Positions 27,306 to 35,381 of a stretch of DNA of 41,302 nucleotides are shown here, piece after piece. A model generated the notes under the pieces. That model did no database searches, was not told the DNA's origin, and saw only the letters and a program-made list of their open reading frames with translations. Both the position numbers and the translations under genes were made by a program. This DNA comes from Desulfobulbaceae bacterium (GTDB lineage: Bacteria; Desulfobacterota; Desulfobulbia; Desulfobulbales; Desulfocapsaceae). The stretch lies in NCBI GenBank assembly GCA_026988015.1, contig JALSMA010000057.1:1-41302 (forward strand), given 5' to 3'. Positions within the stretch are counted from its first letter, which is position 1; each line of letters opens with the position of its first letter.

Positions 27306-27397
27306 ATCCTGCAATTGGCAAATTCGGCGTTTACGCTAACCAGCCGGAGATGCGAGATGCAATGGCGTTGACGTATTTGCATACTTCAATCCATTGA
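27293..27397 (+). CDS. Possible 34-residue small ORF overlapping the NifB-like gene
   Basis: An ATG within the last codons of the NifB-like gene opens a frame of 34 residues (MWNVNPAIGKFGVYANQ, then MRDAMALTYLHTSIH). AAGAAG precedes it weakly. I recognise no family. The rest of the 27306-27581 gap shows no promoter match to sigma-54 that I could find. Confidence 0.2.
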   Translation: MWNVNPAIGKFGVYANQPEMRDAMALTYLHTSIH

Positions 27398-27581
27398 TAA
27401 CGAGGCAGATTTGGTAAAATTGCTAATCCCACAGGGCAAAGAAAATGAAGAAATCTATACTTGCTGAAAAAGTGCATGACAGGCCTTAATAGATGGTTAG
27501 CAACATATCTATAAACAGGAAATACATTTTTTCGTTTTGTTAAGTACAGGATTGACTTGAAAAATAGAGGAGATTTGAGTA

Positions 27582-27884
27582 ATGGCTTTACCAGAAAGAA
27601 TGATACTTGTATGCCAGTCTTTTCGCATACTTGGAGGTAAGAAAGGAATTTGTCACAAGGAAACTGACGGGTTTCTGCAGTATATAGAAGAGGAGGTACT
27701 GGATCGTGGGCTGGATTGCCTGGTCAGCGCCACTACCTGCTTGAAGCTCTGTGATAACGGGCCTATCATGGTTATCCAGCCTGAAAACTGGTGGTTTAAA
27801 GGTGTGAACAGTGAAGAGATCATTGATGCGATTCTTGATGGCTTGGAAGATGGTGTGCCTGTTGCTGAGTATCATTTAATATAA
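27582..27884 (+). CDS. Thioredoxin-like [2Fe-2S] ferredoxin
   Basis: The 100-residue protein belongs to the thioredoxin-fold [2Fe-2S] ferredoxins known from Clostridium pasteurianum and Azotobacter vinelandii nif regions. It begins PERMILVCQSFRILGGKKGICH (first ligands C11 and C24) and has TTCLKLCDNGPIMVIQPENWW (the remaining two cysteines, four apart), then the GVNSEEIIDAILDGLEDG helix. Such proteins bind MoFe nitrogenase and have been proposed to protect it or assist its maturation. GGAGAT lies before the ATG. It follows the nifB-like gene by 276 bases in the same direction. Confidence 0.88.
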   Translation: MALPERMILVCQSFRILGGKKGICHKETDGFLQYIEEEVLDRGLDCLVSATTCLKLCDNGPIMVIQPENWWFKGVNSEEIIDAILDGLEDGVPVAEYHLI

Positions 27885-27915
27885 CCCTTAAAGCAGGTCG
27901 AGAACTTGGTGGTGA

Positions 27916-27947
27916 ACATTGCCCTGAGAGTGGTTCCAGGGCAATGT
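27916..27947 (+). promoter_or_regulatory. 11-bp perfect hairpin just before the GNAT gene
   Basis: ACATTGCCCTG and CAGGGCAATGT pair perfectly around a 10-base loop. There is no T-run after it, so it is not a classic terminator. It ends eight bases before the ATG of the next gene and would cover its ribosome-binding region. Confidence 0.6.
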
Positions 27948-27955
27948 GATATTTC

Positions 27956-28435
27956 ATGAAAAAAAAGAGAGATCTTCGTGTTCGCAAGGCAAAACCTTCA
28001 GATTTGAACTCCATGCTGGGTCTATTGAGCCTTCTTTTCTCCATCGAAAAAGATTTCTTCTTTAACGAGGCAAGGCAGTGTCGGGGGCTTGTGCAAATGC
28101 TTGAGTATCAGATGGCAGAAGTTCTGGTGGCCGAATCCAGGAATCGGGTGATAGGGATGTGTACCGGGCAGCTGGTGATTTCAACAGCCGAAGGTGGCTA
28201 TTCTCTGCTGGTGGAGGATTTGGTTGTGGAACCATCCAGTCGTGGACAGAGGGTTGGCAGAATCCTTCTTGATAAACTTGAAAGGTGGGCAGTGGGGAAA
28301 GGTGCCACTCGCCTCCAACTTCTTGCGGATAAATCAAACAAGAAAGGGCTAGGTTTTTACACAAAGAATGGCTGGCAGCGAACAAATCTGATTTGTTTAC
28401 TTAAAAAACCTGAAGTGAAGGACAATGATTTTTAA
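27956..28435 (+). CDS. GNAT-family N-acetyltransferase
   Basis: The 159-residue protein has a single GNAT fold: LRVRKAKPSDLNSMLGLL at the N-terminus, central strand SLLVEDLVVEPSSRGQRVGRILLDKLERWA carrying the acetyl-CoA-binding Q/RxxGxG/A motif (RGQRVG), and the final GFYTKNGWQ typical of the family. The substrate is unknown. It sits between the nif-type ferredoxin and the HEPN-like gene. No Shine-Dalgarno sequence is apparent; the upstream region is occupied by a hairpin, so expression may be controlled at translation. Confidence 0.88.
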   Translation: MKKKRDLRVRKAKPSDLNSMLGLLSLLFSIEKDFFFNEARQCRGLVQMLEYQMAEVLVAESRNRVIGMCTGQLVISTAEGGYSLLVEDLVVEPSSRGQRVGRILLDKLERWAVGKGATRLQLLADKSNKKGLGFYTKNGWQRTNLICLLKKPEVKDNDF

Positions 28436-28455
28436 CGATTCATTCGGCGGGACAA

Positions 28456-28917
28456 ATGGAAAACAATAGCTTATCAACACTGGTTGGATTTGGGGACATA
28501 AAGAAAAAACCAGATGCCATTGATGACTGGGAGATTTTCCTCAGCGATGGTGATGCTTTTCTGCGAACAGCAGTAGGTGCTCATAAAAAAGGAAGGAAGG
28601 TTTTCAGCCCTGAAATTCTCTATAATATTGTTGCAATGGCCATTGAGAAATTTGTAATGGCGGCACTTATGCAACGGGGAGAACTTCCCTGGAATCACAC
28701 CATGGGGGATCTGGTGGCGGCCATGGATGAGGTTTTCCCGGATGAAATATCCAGTATAAAAGAGGGACTTCTCGATCTTGACCGGTATCAGGAAATCTGT
28801 GATGTGGATGCCTTCAATATAACACCACCCGATGAGGATGAGATACCAAACATGTTGGATCTTGCTGTGCAAATGCAGGCGCTGGTACGTAAAACCACAG
28901 GGGAGACATGTCAATGA
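28456..28917 (+). CDS. HEPN-like all-alpha protein
   Basis: The 153-residue protein is predicted mostly helical and resembles HEPN-domain proteins: a first helix with DWEIFLSDGDAFLRTA, a central PEILYNIVAMAIEKFVMAALMQ helix, and GELPWNHTMGDLVAAMDEVFP, comparable to the H-x-L segment of HEPN proteins. The canonical RX4-6H ribonuclease motif is not evident, so catalytic activity is doubtful. GGCGGGA lies before the ATG, 20 bases after the GNAT gene. Its end overlaps the next gene by 10 bases. The family call is from general pattern and is moderate. Confidence 0.6.
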   Translation: MENNSLSTLVGFGDIKKKPDAIDDWEIFLSDGDAFLRTAVGAHKKGRKVFSPEILYNIVAMAIEKFVMAALMQRGELPWNHTMGDLVAAMDEVFPDEISSIKEGLLDLDRYQEICDVDAFNITPPDEDEIPNMLDLAVQMQALVRKTTGETCQ

Positions 28918-29210
28918 CAAAACGATCGTTGGGGGTGATAAAGGAAATCCTTGAATCCGCCGGGATGGGTTTCAACTACGCTTATGAAGACCTGGTTTTC
29001 CTGGATCATAGTGGTTTTCTGTTGCAGTTTGCAGAGAAGAAAGGCGAGGTGTTGATTCACGTTAATGTTGAGGCAGAACAGGATGCACTGGCACTTGATA
29101 TTGCGCTTCTTCAGGAAAGGGCTTCGGAGCAAAATATGGTCTTTCTGCACGGGCAACAGTACAAATTGAGAGAAGCCGATGGAGAAAATGTTACGCTGGA
29201 ATTTTTGTAA
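28908..29210 (+). CDS. Unknown protein of nif accessory cassette
   Basis: The 100-residue acidic soluble protein is not one I recognise. It has an N-terminal helix (SLGVIKEILESAGMG), then alternating strands (DLVFLDHSGFLLQF, GEVLIHVNVEAE) and a helix before the final strands (MVFLHGQQYKLRE). No cysteine, signal peptide or membrane helix is seen. The start lies inside the last codons of the HEPN-like gene with GGGAG upstream, so the two are translationally coupled and may form a complex. Confidence 0.75.
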   Translation: MSMTKRSLGVIKEILESAGMGFNYAYEDLVFLDHSGFLLQFAEKKGEVLIHVNVEAEQDALALDIALLQERASEQNMVFLHGQQYKLREADGENVTLEFL

Positions 29211-29223
29211 ACGTTTACAAAAA
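29202..29223. promoter_or_regulatory. 22-base perfect palindrome, LacI/CcpA-like operator
   Basis: The sequence at 29202-29223 is a perfect palindrome with the core TGTAAACGTTTACA, which matches operators of the LacI/PurR family (TGnAAnCGnTnnCA). It covers the stop codon of the preceding gene and lies 40 bases before the Nif11-like gene. Confidence 0.6.
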
Positions 29224-29262
29224 ACAAAACAAACCAAAAGAAAGTGAGGAGAGGAGAATACA

Positions 29263-29484
29263 ATGGCAAGAGAAGATGTGGAGAGATTGTTGATTGCAGG
29301 GGGAGAAGACAAGCATATCCGAGCAAAGTATGATGCACCCGCCACCATGGATAAATTTGTGGAAATGGCTACCGCTGATGGTTATGTGTTCACCCTTGAA
29401 GAGCTTGGTGCCGTGCTGAAAGATTCCGGGGATGTTTTTGAAAAAAATGGAAATCCCCCTAAACGCTCCATCTGGTGGGCGTAA
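29263..29484 (+). CDS. Nif11-like small protein
   Basis: The 73-residue protein has a Nif11 domain: VERLLIAGGEDKHIRAKY followed by DKFVEMATADGYVFTLEELGAVL. Nif11 domains occur as small proteins in nif clusters and as leaders of ribosomally made peptide natural products. Here the tail is short (NGNPPKRSIWWA), with no Gly-Gly cleavage site, no cysteine-rich core and no modification enzyme nearby, so a stand-alone nif-associated role is more likely. GAGGAGAGGAGA gives a very strong ribosome-binding site. Confidence 0.8.
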   Translation: MAREDVERLLIAGGEDKHIRAKYDAPATMDKFVEMATADGYVFTLEELGAVLKDSGDVFEKNGNPPKRSIWWA

Positions 29485-29663
29485 AAGAGGCGGTCGGTGT
29501 GGGGCTGAGAATTACCGTCCCATGCCATTTCCATGCTGGTGTCAAGGGGGACGGTTGCAGGAGGAGTGGCTTAGCTGATCAAATTCTGCTATGGTGACTG
29601 GCAGTGAAATGATGAATCGCAGTCATGCAGTTCTGAAACAAAAAGCCACCAGCAGTCTGAGCC

Positions 29664-31571
29664 ATGCCCCAAACAGTCATCACCATTCAAAAGAGAAGGA
29701 TATACATCACTTTTGCCTGTGGATTCCTGGTCCTGGCTGTTTTTCTTGGATATCACCACACCTTGCACAGCCCTTTCCTTCTCGATGATGGGCCAAATAT
29801 TGTTCAGAACCCTTATATTCAGATCAACGATCTGAGCCTTGATTCTCTGAAAAAAGTGTTTTCACCTGAACAGCCCTCAGCCAGGCGTCCGGTTGCCAGT
29901 CTGAGCTTTGCCTTGAATTACCTTTACTCCGGCTATGATCCAGCGGGATTTCATATCGTCAATATTTTCATTCATATCCTGACGGCCTTCACTGTTTTTC
30001 AGCTTTTTTTGTTTTATTTTACTCAGACGACCCGGACTGAAACTGATGCCATGGGACTTGCGTTTGTTGCTGCACTTTTGTGGGCAGTAAACCCACTGCA
30101 GACCAGTGCTGTCACCTACATTGTTCAGCGCATGACCATACTCAGTACCCTGTTTTTTCTGGTAGCACTTCTGGCCTATATCAGGGCGAGAGAGATACAG
30201 CTTTCAGCATATGGGGGGGCAGACAGGAACCTCAAGGCTCCAGTCCTGCTTGTAGCTGCCGCTTGTCTCTGGTTTCTTGCCATGAAAACAAAAGAAATCG
30301 CCGCAATCATGCCCCTTATCCTTCTACTGCATGAGTTCTTTTTCTTCAAATCCTTCTCAAAAAAATCAGTCGGAAAATATCAGTATATCCTCTACAGTGC
30401 TGGGTTTATACTTCTATTATTGTTGTATCAGGTGGTCTCTGATCCGGCTTTCTGGTTGAACTTTGTTAAGAGTTATGAAATGCGGGATTTCACACTTGGG
30501 GAACGACTGCTGACAGAGGCAAGGGTGGTGCTGCACTATATGGGGCTCTTTATTCTGCCGCTACCTTCACGGATGACAGTTTATTATGATTTTCCGGTCT
30601 CAACGTCATTACTGACTCCCGTGACCACCCTGCTCAGCTTTATTGCACTGGCGGGTATGAGCCTCTTTTCAATGGTGGCGACCAAAAAATATCCCCTGCT
30701 CAGTTTTGGACTGTTTTGGACCTTGCTTGCTCTGATTATTGAATCAACGGTGCTACCTCTGGAACTGGTTTTCGAGCATCGATTCTATCTGCCGTCTGTC
30801 GGTTTCTCACTGGCAATAGTTGCTGGTAGCTGGGGATTGTTTACTCGTTGGACCGGAAAGGTGAGGTCCTTTGCTCTTATCTGGGTGCTGCTCTGTTCTG
30901 TTCTGTTGATTCTTACATACAGCAGAAATCGGGACTGGCGCAACGAGCTTTCCATCAGTCTGGATGCCGTTGAAAAAACCCCCCATCTGCAAAGGGCTTT
31001 AAATAATCTAGCCGGGGCATATATACGCAGCGGAGATTTTGAGAAGGGAAGGGATACTCTGGAACAGGCGCTGCAATATGATCCTGACAGTGTGGTTGTT
31101 CTGGCAAATCTCTTTATGCACGCTGTGGATCAGAAACAGGGCAACCAAGTAGAGTATTATCTGCAAAGAGTGAAGGTGGCGATCAGCGAAGGTCATTTTA
31201 CCTGTAAGCAGAGTAGTAATGTTCTTATGGCTGCAGAAGTTCTTGTGCAGAGTGGTCGTTTCAGCGATGCAATTTACCTGCTTGAGTCACTCCGCCCATG
31301 CAGAACAAAAAATGCGATCTACTTTGATAACCTGGGTATCTGTTATAGCAAAACAGAAAATCATTTAAAGGCGATAGAAAATTACCAGAAAGCTTTACAG
31401 CTTGATCCTGACAATCCTTACACTTTATTCAGTCTCAGCAAGTCATATCTTTTGAACCATGACCGGCAAAACAGTATACTGATTTTACAAAGATTACAGG
31501 GGAGGGATATCCCCGGTGACCTGCAGCCCCACCTGAAAAAACTCAGACATTTTCTTCAGAGGGACAACTAA
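29664..31571 (+). CDS. TMTC-like membrane protein with TPR tail
   Basis: The 635-residue protein has an N-terminal helix near 12-30, a loop with the FLLDDGPNIVQNP motif (acidic pair as in GT-C glycosyltransferases), about ten further membrane helices up to about 425, and a C-terminal periplasmic tail of about 200 residues with TPR repeats, clearest at AIYFDNLGICYSKTENHLKAIENYQKALQLDPDNP (written in two parts: the helix pair from about 570 to 605). Proteins of this design resemble animal TMTC O-mannosyltransferases and bacterial protein glycosylation enzymes. The acceptor is unknown. Ribosome-binding site is weak. It separates the nif accessory genes from the nap operon. Confidence 0.8.
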   Translation: MPQTVITIQKRRIYITFACGFLVLAVFLGYHHTLHSPFLLDDGPNIVQNPYIQINDLSLDSLKKVFSPEQPSARRPVASLSFALNYLYSGYDPAGFHIVNIFIHILTAFTVFQLFLFYFTQTTRTETDAMGLAFVAALLWAVNPLQTSAVTYIVQRMTILSTLFFLVALLAYIRAREIQLSAYGGADRNLKAPVLLVAAACLWFLAMKTKEIAAIMPLILLLHEFFFFKSFSKKSVGKYQYILYSAGFILLLLLYQVVSDPAFWLNFVKSYEMRDFTLGERLLTEARVVLHYMGLFILPLPSRMTVYYDFPVSTSLLTPVTTLLSFIALAGMSLFSMVATKKYPLLSFGLFWTLLALIIESTVLPLELVFEHRFYLPSVGFSLAIVAGSWGLFTRWTGKVRSFALIWVLLCSVLLILTYSRNRDWRNELSISLDAVEKTPHLQRALNNLAGAYIRSGDFEKGRDTLEQALQYDPDSVVVLANLFMHAVDQKQGNQVEYYLQRVKVAISEGHFTCKQSSNVLMAAEVLVQSGRFSDAIYLLESLRPCRTKNAIYFDNLGICYSKTENHLKAIENYQKALQLDPDNPYTLFSLSKSYLLNHDRQNSILILQRLQGRDIPGDLQPHLKKLRHFLQRDN

Positions 31572-32147
31572 CTTGCCCGTCAACTGAGTTGCTTCCGCGC
31601 ACTGTCGAGAAACGCTCCAGGAAGTAAAGAGCCTCAAACTGTGTAACCTGATTATTATCGAGAAACTCTGTCCCAGAAAAGTCGGAACTGTGCCGTGTTA
31701 CATATATGCAGCGCCATAAACTAGTCCATGTCGAAGCCGCTGTGCAGGAACTCTGTATAATGGAGATGAGTGCTCTTCTTTCCACGGATTCAAGCTGTTA
31801 GCAGTATTTCCGATTCTGTTCCGGGAATTAAACAGGATCAAAGATGTCTCAATAGAGTCCTAAGTGCTAAAGAAATAAAGGAAATTCTTTTACCTTGGGG
31901 ATGCTTTTTTTTTAAATCTCACTTGACAGAGAGTGTCATGTTGTGGCAGCATTAAAATGCTATTGGAACTTGCTCCCGATAGGAAGTGCTTACTGTCTGG
32001 CAAGGGTTCTTATTTGTAATCAATTGAAAATAATTGTTTTAAATAGTTTTACCAGTGGCCGTGATGGCTTTTTCTGCCAGCAACAGTCTGTCTTGTAAAT
32101 TGGTGGGGGCAGGCTGTTTGTTTAAAACTGTTTCAAGAGGAGGAACA
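31572..32147. other. Intergenic region upstream of napD
   Basis: This 576-base stretch holds no gene that I can support. It contains a small hairpin AGCAT-TAAA-ATGCT at 31948-31961 and an AT-rich inverted pair CAATT/AATTG near 32020-32036 that is only loosely like an FNR-type site. The nap promoter should lie here. I found no sigma-54 element. Confidence 0.5.
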
Positions 32148-32378
32148 ATGCCTATCTTAAGTTATCTGGTGTTGCCCCAGGATGGAGCTATGGATCAGTT
32201 ATGTTCTGATCTATCCAGTATGGAATATTGTGAAATAATACCTGCGGATAATCAGGAGGTTGTGGTTCTGGTAACTGACACCCCTGACGATAAAGTTGAA
32301 GAAACTCTTCAGGAAACGTTGAAAAACTTACCTTCGTTACAATCATTCAGCATGACCTATGGTCATAATGCCGTATAA
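32148..32378 (+). CDS. napD: NapD-like chaperone for NapA
   Basis: NapD is a small cytoplasmic protein that binds the NapA twin-arginine signal and holds export until the molybdenum cofactor is inserted. The 76-residue product has the ferredoxin-like fold pattern of the family: PILSYLVLPQDGAMDQLCSDL, then CEIIPADNQEVVVLVTD, and a helix before LQSFSMTYGH. A longer frame exists, but the ATG at 32148 has AAGAGGAGG just before it. It lies immediately upstream of napA, the order seen in many nap operons. Family identity is supported mainly by size, fold pattern and position. Confidence 0.75.
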   Translation: MPILSYLVLPQDGAMDQLCSDLSSMEYCEIIPADNQEVVVLVTDTPDDKVEETLQETLKNLPSLQSFSMTYGHNAV

Positions 32379-32403
32379 CAAACAGGGAGAAAAAGAGGAT
32401 AAT

Positions 32404-34722
32404 ATGAAGCTAAACAGAAGATCATTCATTAAGTCTGCGGCTGCGGGCAGTGCCATTGCAGCGGCTGGGTCAATTTTCCCTGGAATCAGCTTTGCCAACT
32501 GGAAAGAACAGACAGGTTCTGCAGGACAGATTACCTGGAAAAAGGCACCATGCCGTTTTTGTGGAACCGGTTGCGGGGTCCTTGTAGGGGTATCCGGAGA
32601 TCGTGCTGTGGCAGTTAAGGGCGACCCAAACTGCAGTGTCAACAAGGGATTGTGCTGCGTGAAAGGCTTTCACGTGGTACAGGCTCTGTATGGTAAGGAC
32701 AGGCTTCGCACAGCGAAGGTCAGAAGGGGGGGCAAGATGGTGGAAGTACCCGTATCTGAAGCCCTGGATATCATTGCCGCCAAGATGAAACAGACCATCA
32801 AGGAGACAGGTAAGGACTCTGTTGCCATGTATGGTTCCGGTCAGTGGACTATTCCGGATGGTTATGTTGCCTCCAAACTGTTCAAAGGCTGCATTGGAAC
32901 AAATAATGTTGAGGCCAATGCCAGGCTCTGTATGGCCAGTGCTGTTACAGGATTCCTGACCTCTTTTGGTACCGATGAGCCCATGGGTTGCTATGAGGAT
33001 ATCGAGCATGCTGATGTCTTTGTGACCTGGGGAAATAATATGGCTGAGATGCATCCGGTGCTTTTCTCCCGTATGCTGGCTTCTAGGAAACGTCGTGGAA
33101 ATGTCGAAATCATAGATCTTGCCACCCGTTCGACCCGCTCCAGTCAGGCATCTGACAAATCTATCCTCTTTAAGCCAAATACTGATCTAGCTGTAGCCAA
33201 CGCCATCTGTTACGAGATTATTCGTAACGACTGGGTTAACTGGGACTTTGTCAAGAAGCACACAACCTTCCATAAGGGCAAAACCAATATAGGTTATGGC
33301 ACCGAAGATCATTTCAAATTTAAAGATGCCCCCGAGGATATCAGCTTCGAAGAGTATAAAGAGTTCCTCAGTGATTACACCCCGAAGAAGGTAGAAAAGA
33401 TTTCTGGTGTTTCAGCCCGGGATATCAAGTATCTGGCGTCTCTTTATGGGGATCCAAGTAAAAAGTGTACCTCATTCTGGTGTATGGGAATGAATCAGCA
33501 TGTGAGGGGAACCTGGATTAACAATCTGGTTTACAATATTCATCTGCTCACTGGAAAAATTTCTACTCCTGGGAACAGTCCATTTTCCCTCACCGGACAG
33601 CCAAGTGCCTGTGGAACCGTTCGTGAAGTCGGGACTCTGACCCATAAACTGCCCCATGGTGTGGTCATGAAGGAAGCTCATCGTAAGATGGCGGCAGAAA
33701 TATGGGATGTTCCTCTTACCAACATTGACCCAAAGCCGACCTACCATACCGTGGAGATGTTCCGGGCCCTGGATCGCGGTGATATCCGTTTTATCTGGAT
33801 TCAGGTAACCAACCCTATGATCACCATGCCGAACCTGACCCGCTACCGTAATGGTGCTCTTAAGGACGATAGATTTATCGTTGTTTCAGATGTTTATCCG
33901 ACACCCACCACTGATGTCGCTGACGTTGTTCTGCCAGCCGCCATGTGGGTGGAGCAGGAAGGGATGTATGGTAACTCCGAGAGACGTACGCAGCATTTTG
34001 ATCGTATTGTTCCAGGGCCGGGGGAGACTATGTCTGATACCTGGCAGATCATTGAGGTGGCAAGAAGACTTGGATACGAGAAACAGTTTCCATGGGGTGA
34101 GGATGAGTACATCGGAAAGATCTGGGAAGAGTACAGGCGTTTTCATGATTCACCGAAACATAACATGGCGCCTTATGATGTTCTGAAAAAACGCTCTGGT
34201 GTACAGTGGCCCTTTGTTGATGGCAAGGAAACCAGATGGCGCTTTAATTCCAAGTATGATCCAGCCTGTAAGCCGGGAAGTGAGTTTGACTTTTACGGCA
34301 AAAAAGATGGTAAGGCCTGGATTTGGGCCCGCCCCTATGAGCCCGCCGCAGAGTCTCCAGACGATGAGTATGACTTCTGGCTCAATACCGGTCGTGTCAT
34401 AGAGCACTGGCATACCGGTACCATGACCCGCAGGGTTCCGGTGCTACATCGCGCGGTACCTGAATCTTATGTGGAAATTCATCCTGAAGATGCTATGAAC
34501 CTTGGAGTAACCAACGGAGAGATGGTGAAGATTATCTCCAGGCGCGGTGAGGTGACCATGAAAGCTTCAATTGATGGACGTGGTAAACCGCCACGTGGAA
34601 TGGTGTTTGTCCCTTTCTTTGATGAGTCCTATAAAATCAATGAGGTTACTCTGGACGCTTTCTGTCCCATCTCAAAGCAGCCAGACTACAAAAAATGTGC
34701 CGTTCGCCTGGAGAAAGCGTGA
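32404..34722 (+). CDS. napA: Periplasmic nitrate reductase catalytic subunit NapA
   Basis: NapA reduces nitrate to nitrite in the periplasm with a bis-MGD molybdenum centre and one [4Fe-4S] cluster. A twin-arginine signal (NRRSFIKSAAAGSAIAAAG) spans about 4-31. Cluster ligands are in CRFCGTGCGVLVG near 50-60 and the fourth near 85 (CVKG). The molybdenum-ligating cysteine is in NARLCMASA near 180. Later signatures include TGQPSACGTVREVGTL and WIQVTNPMITMPN, both typical of NapA rather than formate dehydrogenase. At 772 residues it is of the shorter, Desulfovibrio-like size. It overlaps the next gene's start. Confidence 0.96.
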   Translation: MKLNRRSFIKSAAAGSAIAAAGSIFPGISFANWKEQTGSAGQITWKKAPCRFCGTGCGVLVGVSGDRAVAVKGDPNCSVNKGLCCVKGFHVVQALYGKDRLRTAKVRRGGKMVEVPVSEALDIIAAKMKQTIKETGKDSVAMYGSGQWTIPDGYVASKLFKGCIGTNNVEANARLCMASAVTGFLTSFGTDEPMGCYEDIEHADVFVTWGNNMAEMHPVLFSRMLASRKRRGNVEIIDLATRSTRSSQASDKSILFKPNTDLAVANAICYEIIRNDWVNWDFVKKHTTFHKGKTNIGYGTEDHFKFKDAPEDISFEEYKEFLSDYTPKKVEKISGVSARDIKYLASLYGDPSKKCTSFWCMGMNQHVRGTWINNLVYNIHLLTGKISTPGNSPFSLTGQPSACGTVREVGTLTHKLPHGVVMKEAHRKMAAEIWDVPLTNIDPKPTYHTVEMFRALDRGDIRFIWIQVTNPMITMPNLTRYRNGALKDDRFIVVSDVYPTPTTDVADVVLPAAMWVEQEGMYGNSERRTQHFDRIVPGPGETMSDTWQIIEVARRLGYEKQFPWGEDEYIGKIWEEYRRFHDSPKHNMAPYDVLKKRSGVQWPFVDGKETRWRFNSKYDPACKPGSEFDFYGKKDGKAWIWARPYEPAAESPDDEYDFWLNTGRVIEHWHTGTMTRRVPVLHRAVPESYVEIHPEDAMNLGVTNGEMVKIISRRGEVTMKASIDGRGKPPRGMVFVPFFDESYKINEVTLDAFCPISKQPDYKKCAVRLEKA

Positions 34723-35366
34723 TGAACAAGAGAGCCAAGATAACCACTGGTGTGGTCATCGGTTTTGCTGCTGTCTGTTTTTCCTGGACTGTCGTATCCA
34801 TGTCAGCACAGGCAGCACCCGGTGTTCAGGAGGGGTTCGACTGGAGTGGTGAGAAAATTTACAACCGCTACAACGATACACCATTGCAGGCCATGACAGG
34901 CACCGATGGGAGACGGACACTGAATACCTTTTATGAGAGGCGTCAGTATCCAGGATCGCCTCCCATCGTACCCCATAAGGTCGCTGAGGCATTTTCAGGA
35001 GACACCGCAAAGTGTATATCCTGTCATGGTCGTGGCGGCTATGATGCCGAGCAGGATGCCTATGCACCTGTAACTCCACATCCGGAAAATGAAAACTGTT
35101 TTCAATGTCATGTTCCGATAACAACCGAAAATCTGTTTGTGGAGAGCGATTGGGAGTCGGTTTCACCATCAAGGCTTGGCAGGTCTATGATGGGAGGCTC
35201 ACCGCCTCCTGTCCCCCATAGCCTGCAACTTCGGGAAGATTGTATCGCTTGTCACACAGGCCCGGGAGCGGTGGCTGAAATCAGAGTGGAACATGGATCA
35301 CGTGGTAACTGTCGGCAGTGTCATGTACCCCAAGTGACTACCACCACTTTTGAACGAAATAATTAA
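34722..35366 (+). CDS. Tandem NapB-like tetrahaem cytochrome c
   Basis: NapB is the dihaem electron donor of NapA. This 214-residue protein has a signal peptide or anchor at about 8-28 and then two NapB-like modules. Module one has PPIVPHKV, CISCH and CFQCHVP; module two has PPPVPHSL, CIACH and CRQCHVPQV. Each matches the E. coli NapB pattern PPxIPHS ... CLQCH ... CLQCHVPQ. The protein therefore carries four haems instead of two and looks like a duplicated and fused NapB. The ATG overlaps the napA stop codon, so translation is coupled. Confidence 0.85.
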   Translation: MNKRAKITTGVVIGFAAVCFSWTVVSMSAQAAPGVQEGFDWSGEKIYNRYNDTPLQAMTGTDGRRTLNTFYERRQYPGSPPIVPHKVAEAFSGDTAKCISCHGRGGYDAEQDAYAPVTPHPENENCFQCHVPITTENLFVESDWESVSPSRLGRSMMGGSPPPVPHSLQLREDCIACHTGPGAVAEIRVEHGSRGNCRQCHVPQVTTTTFERNN

Positions 35367-35381
35367 GGGCTGAAAACAGTT

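Noticed and set aside
29263-29484. Nif11-like gene as precursor of a ribosomal peptide natural product
   Set aside because: There is no Gly-Gly leader cleavage site, no core peptide and no modification or export gene nearby.
31543-31785. 80-residue minus-strand frame between the TMTC-like gene and nap
   Set aside because: Overlaps the end of the TMTC-like gene and has no ribosome-binding site or family resemblance that I can see.
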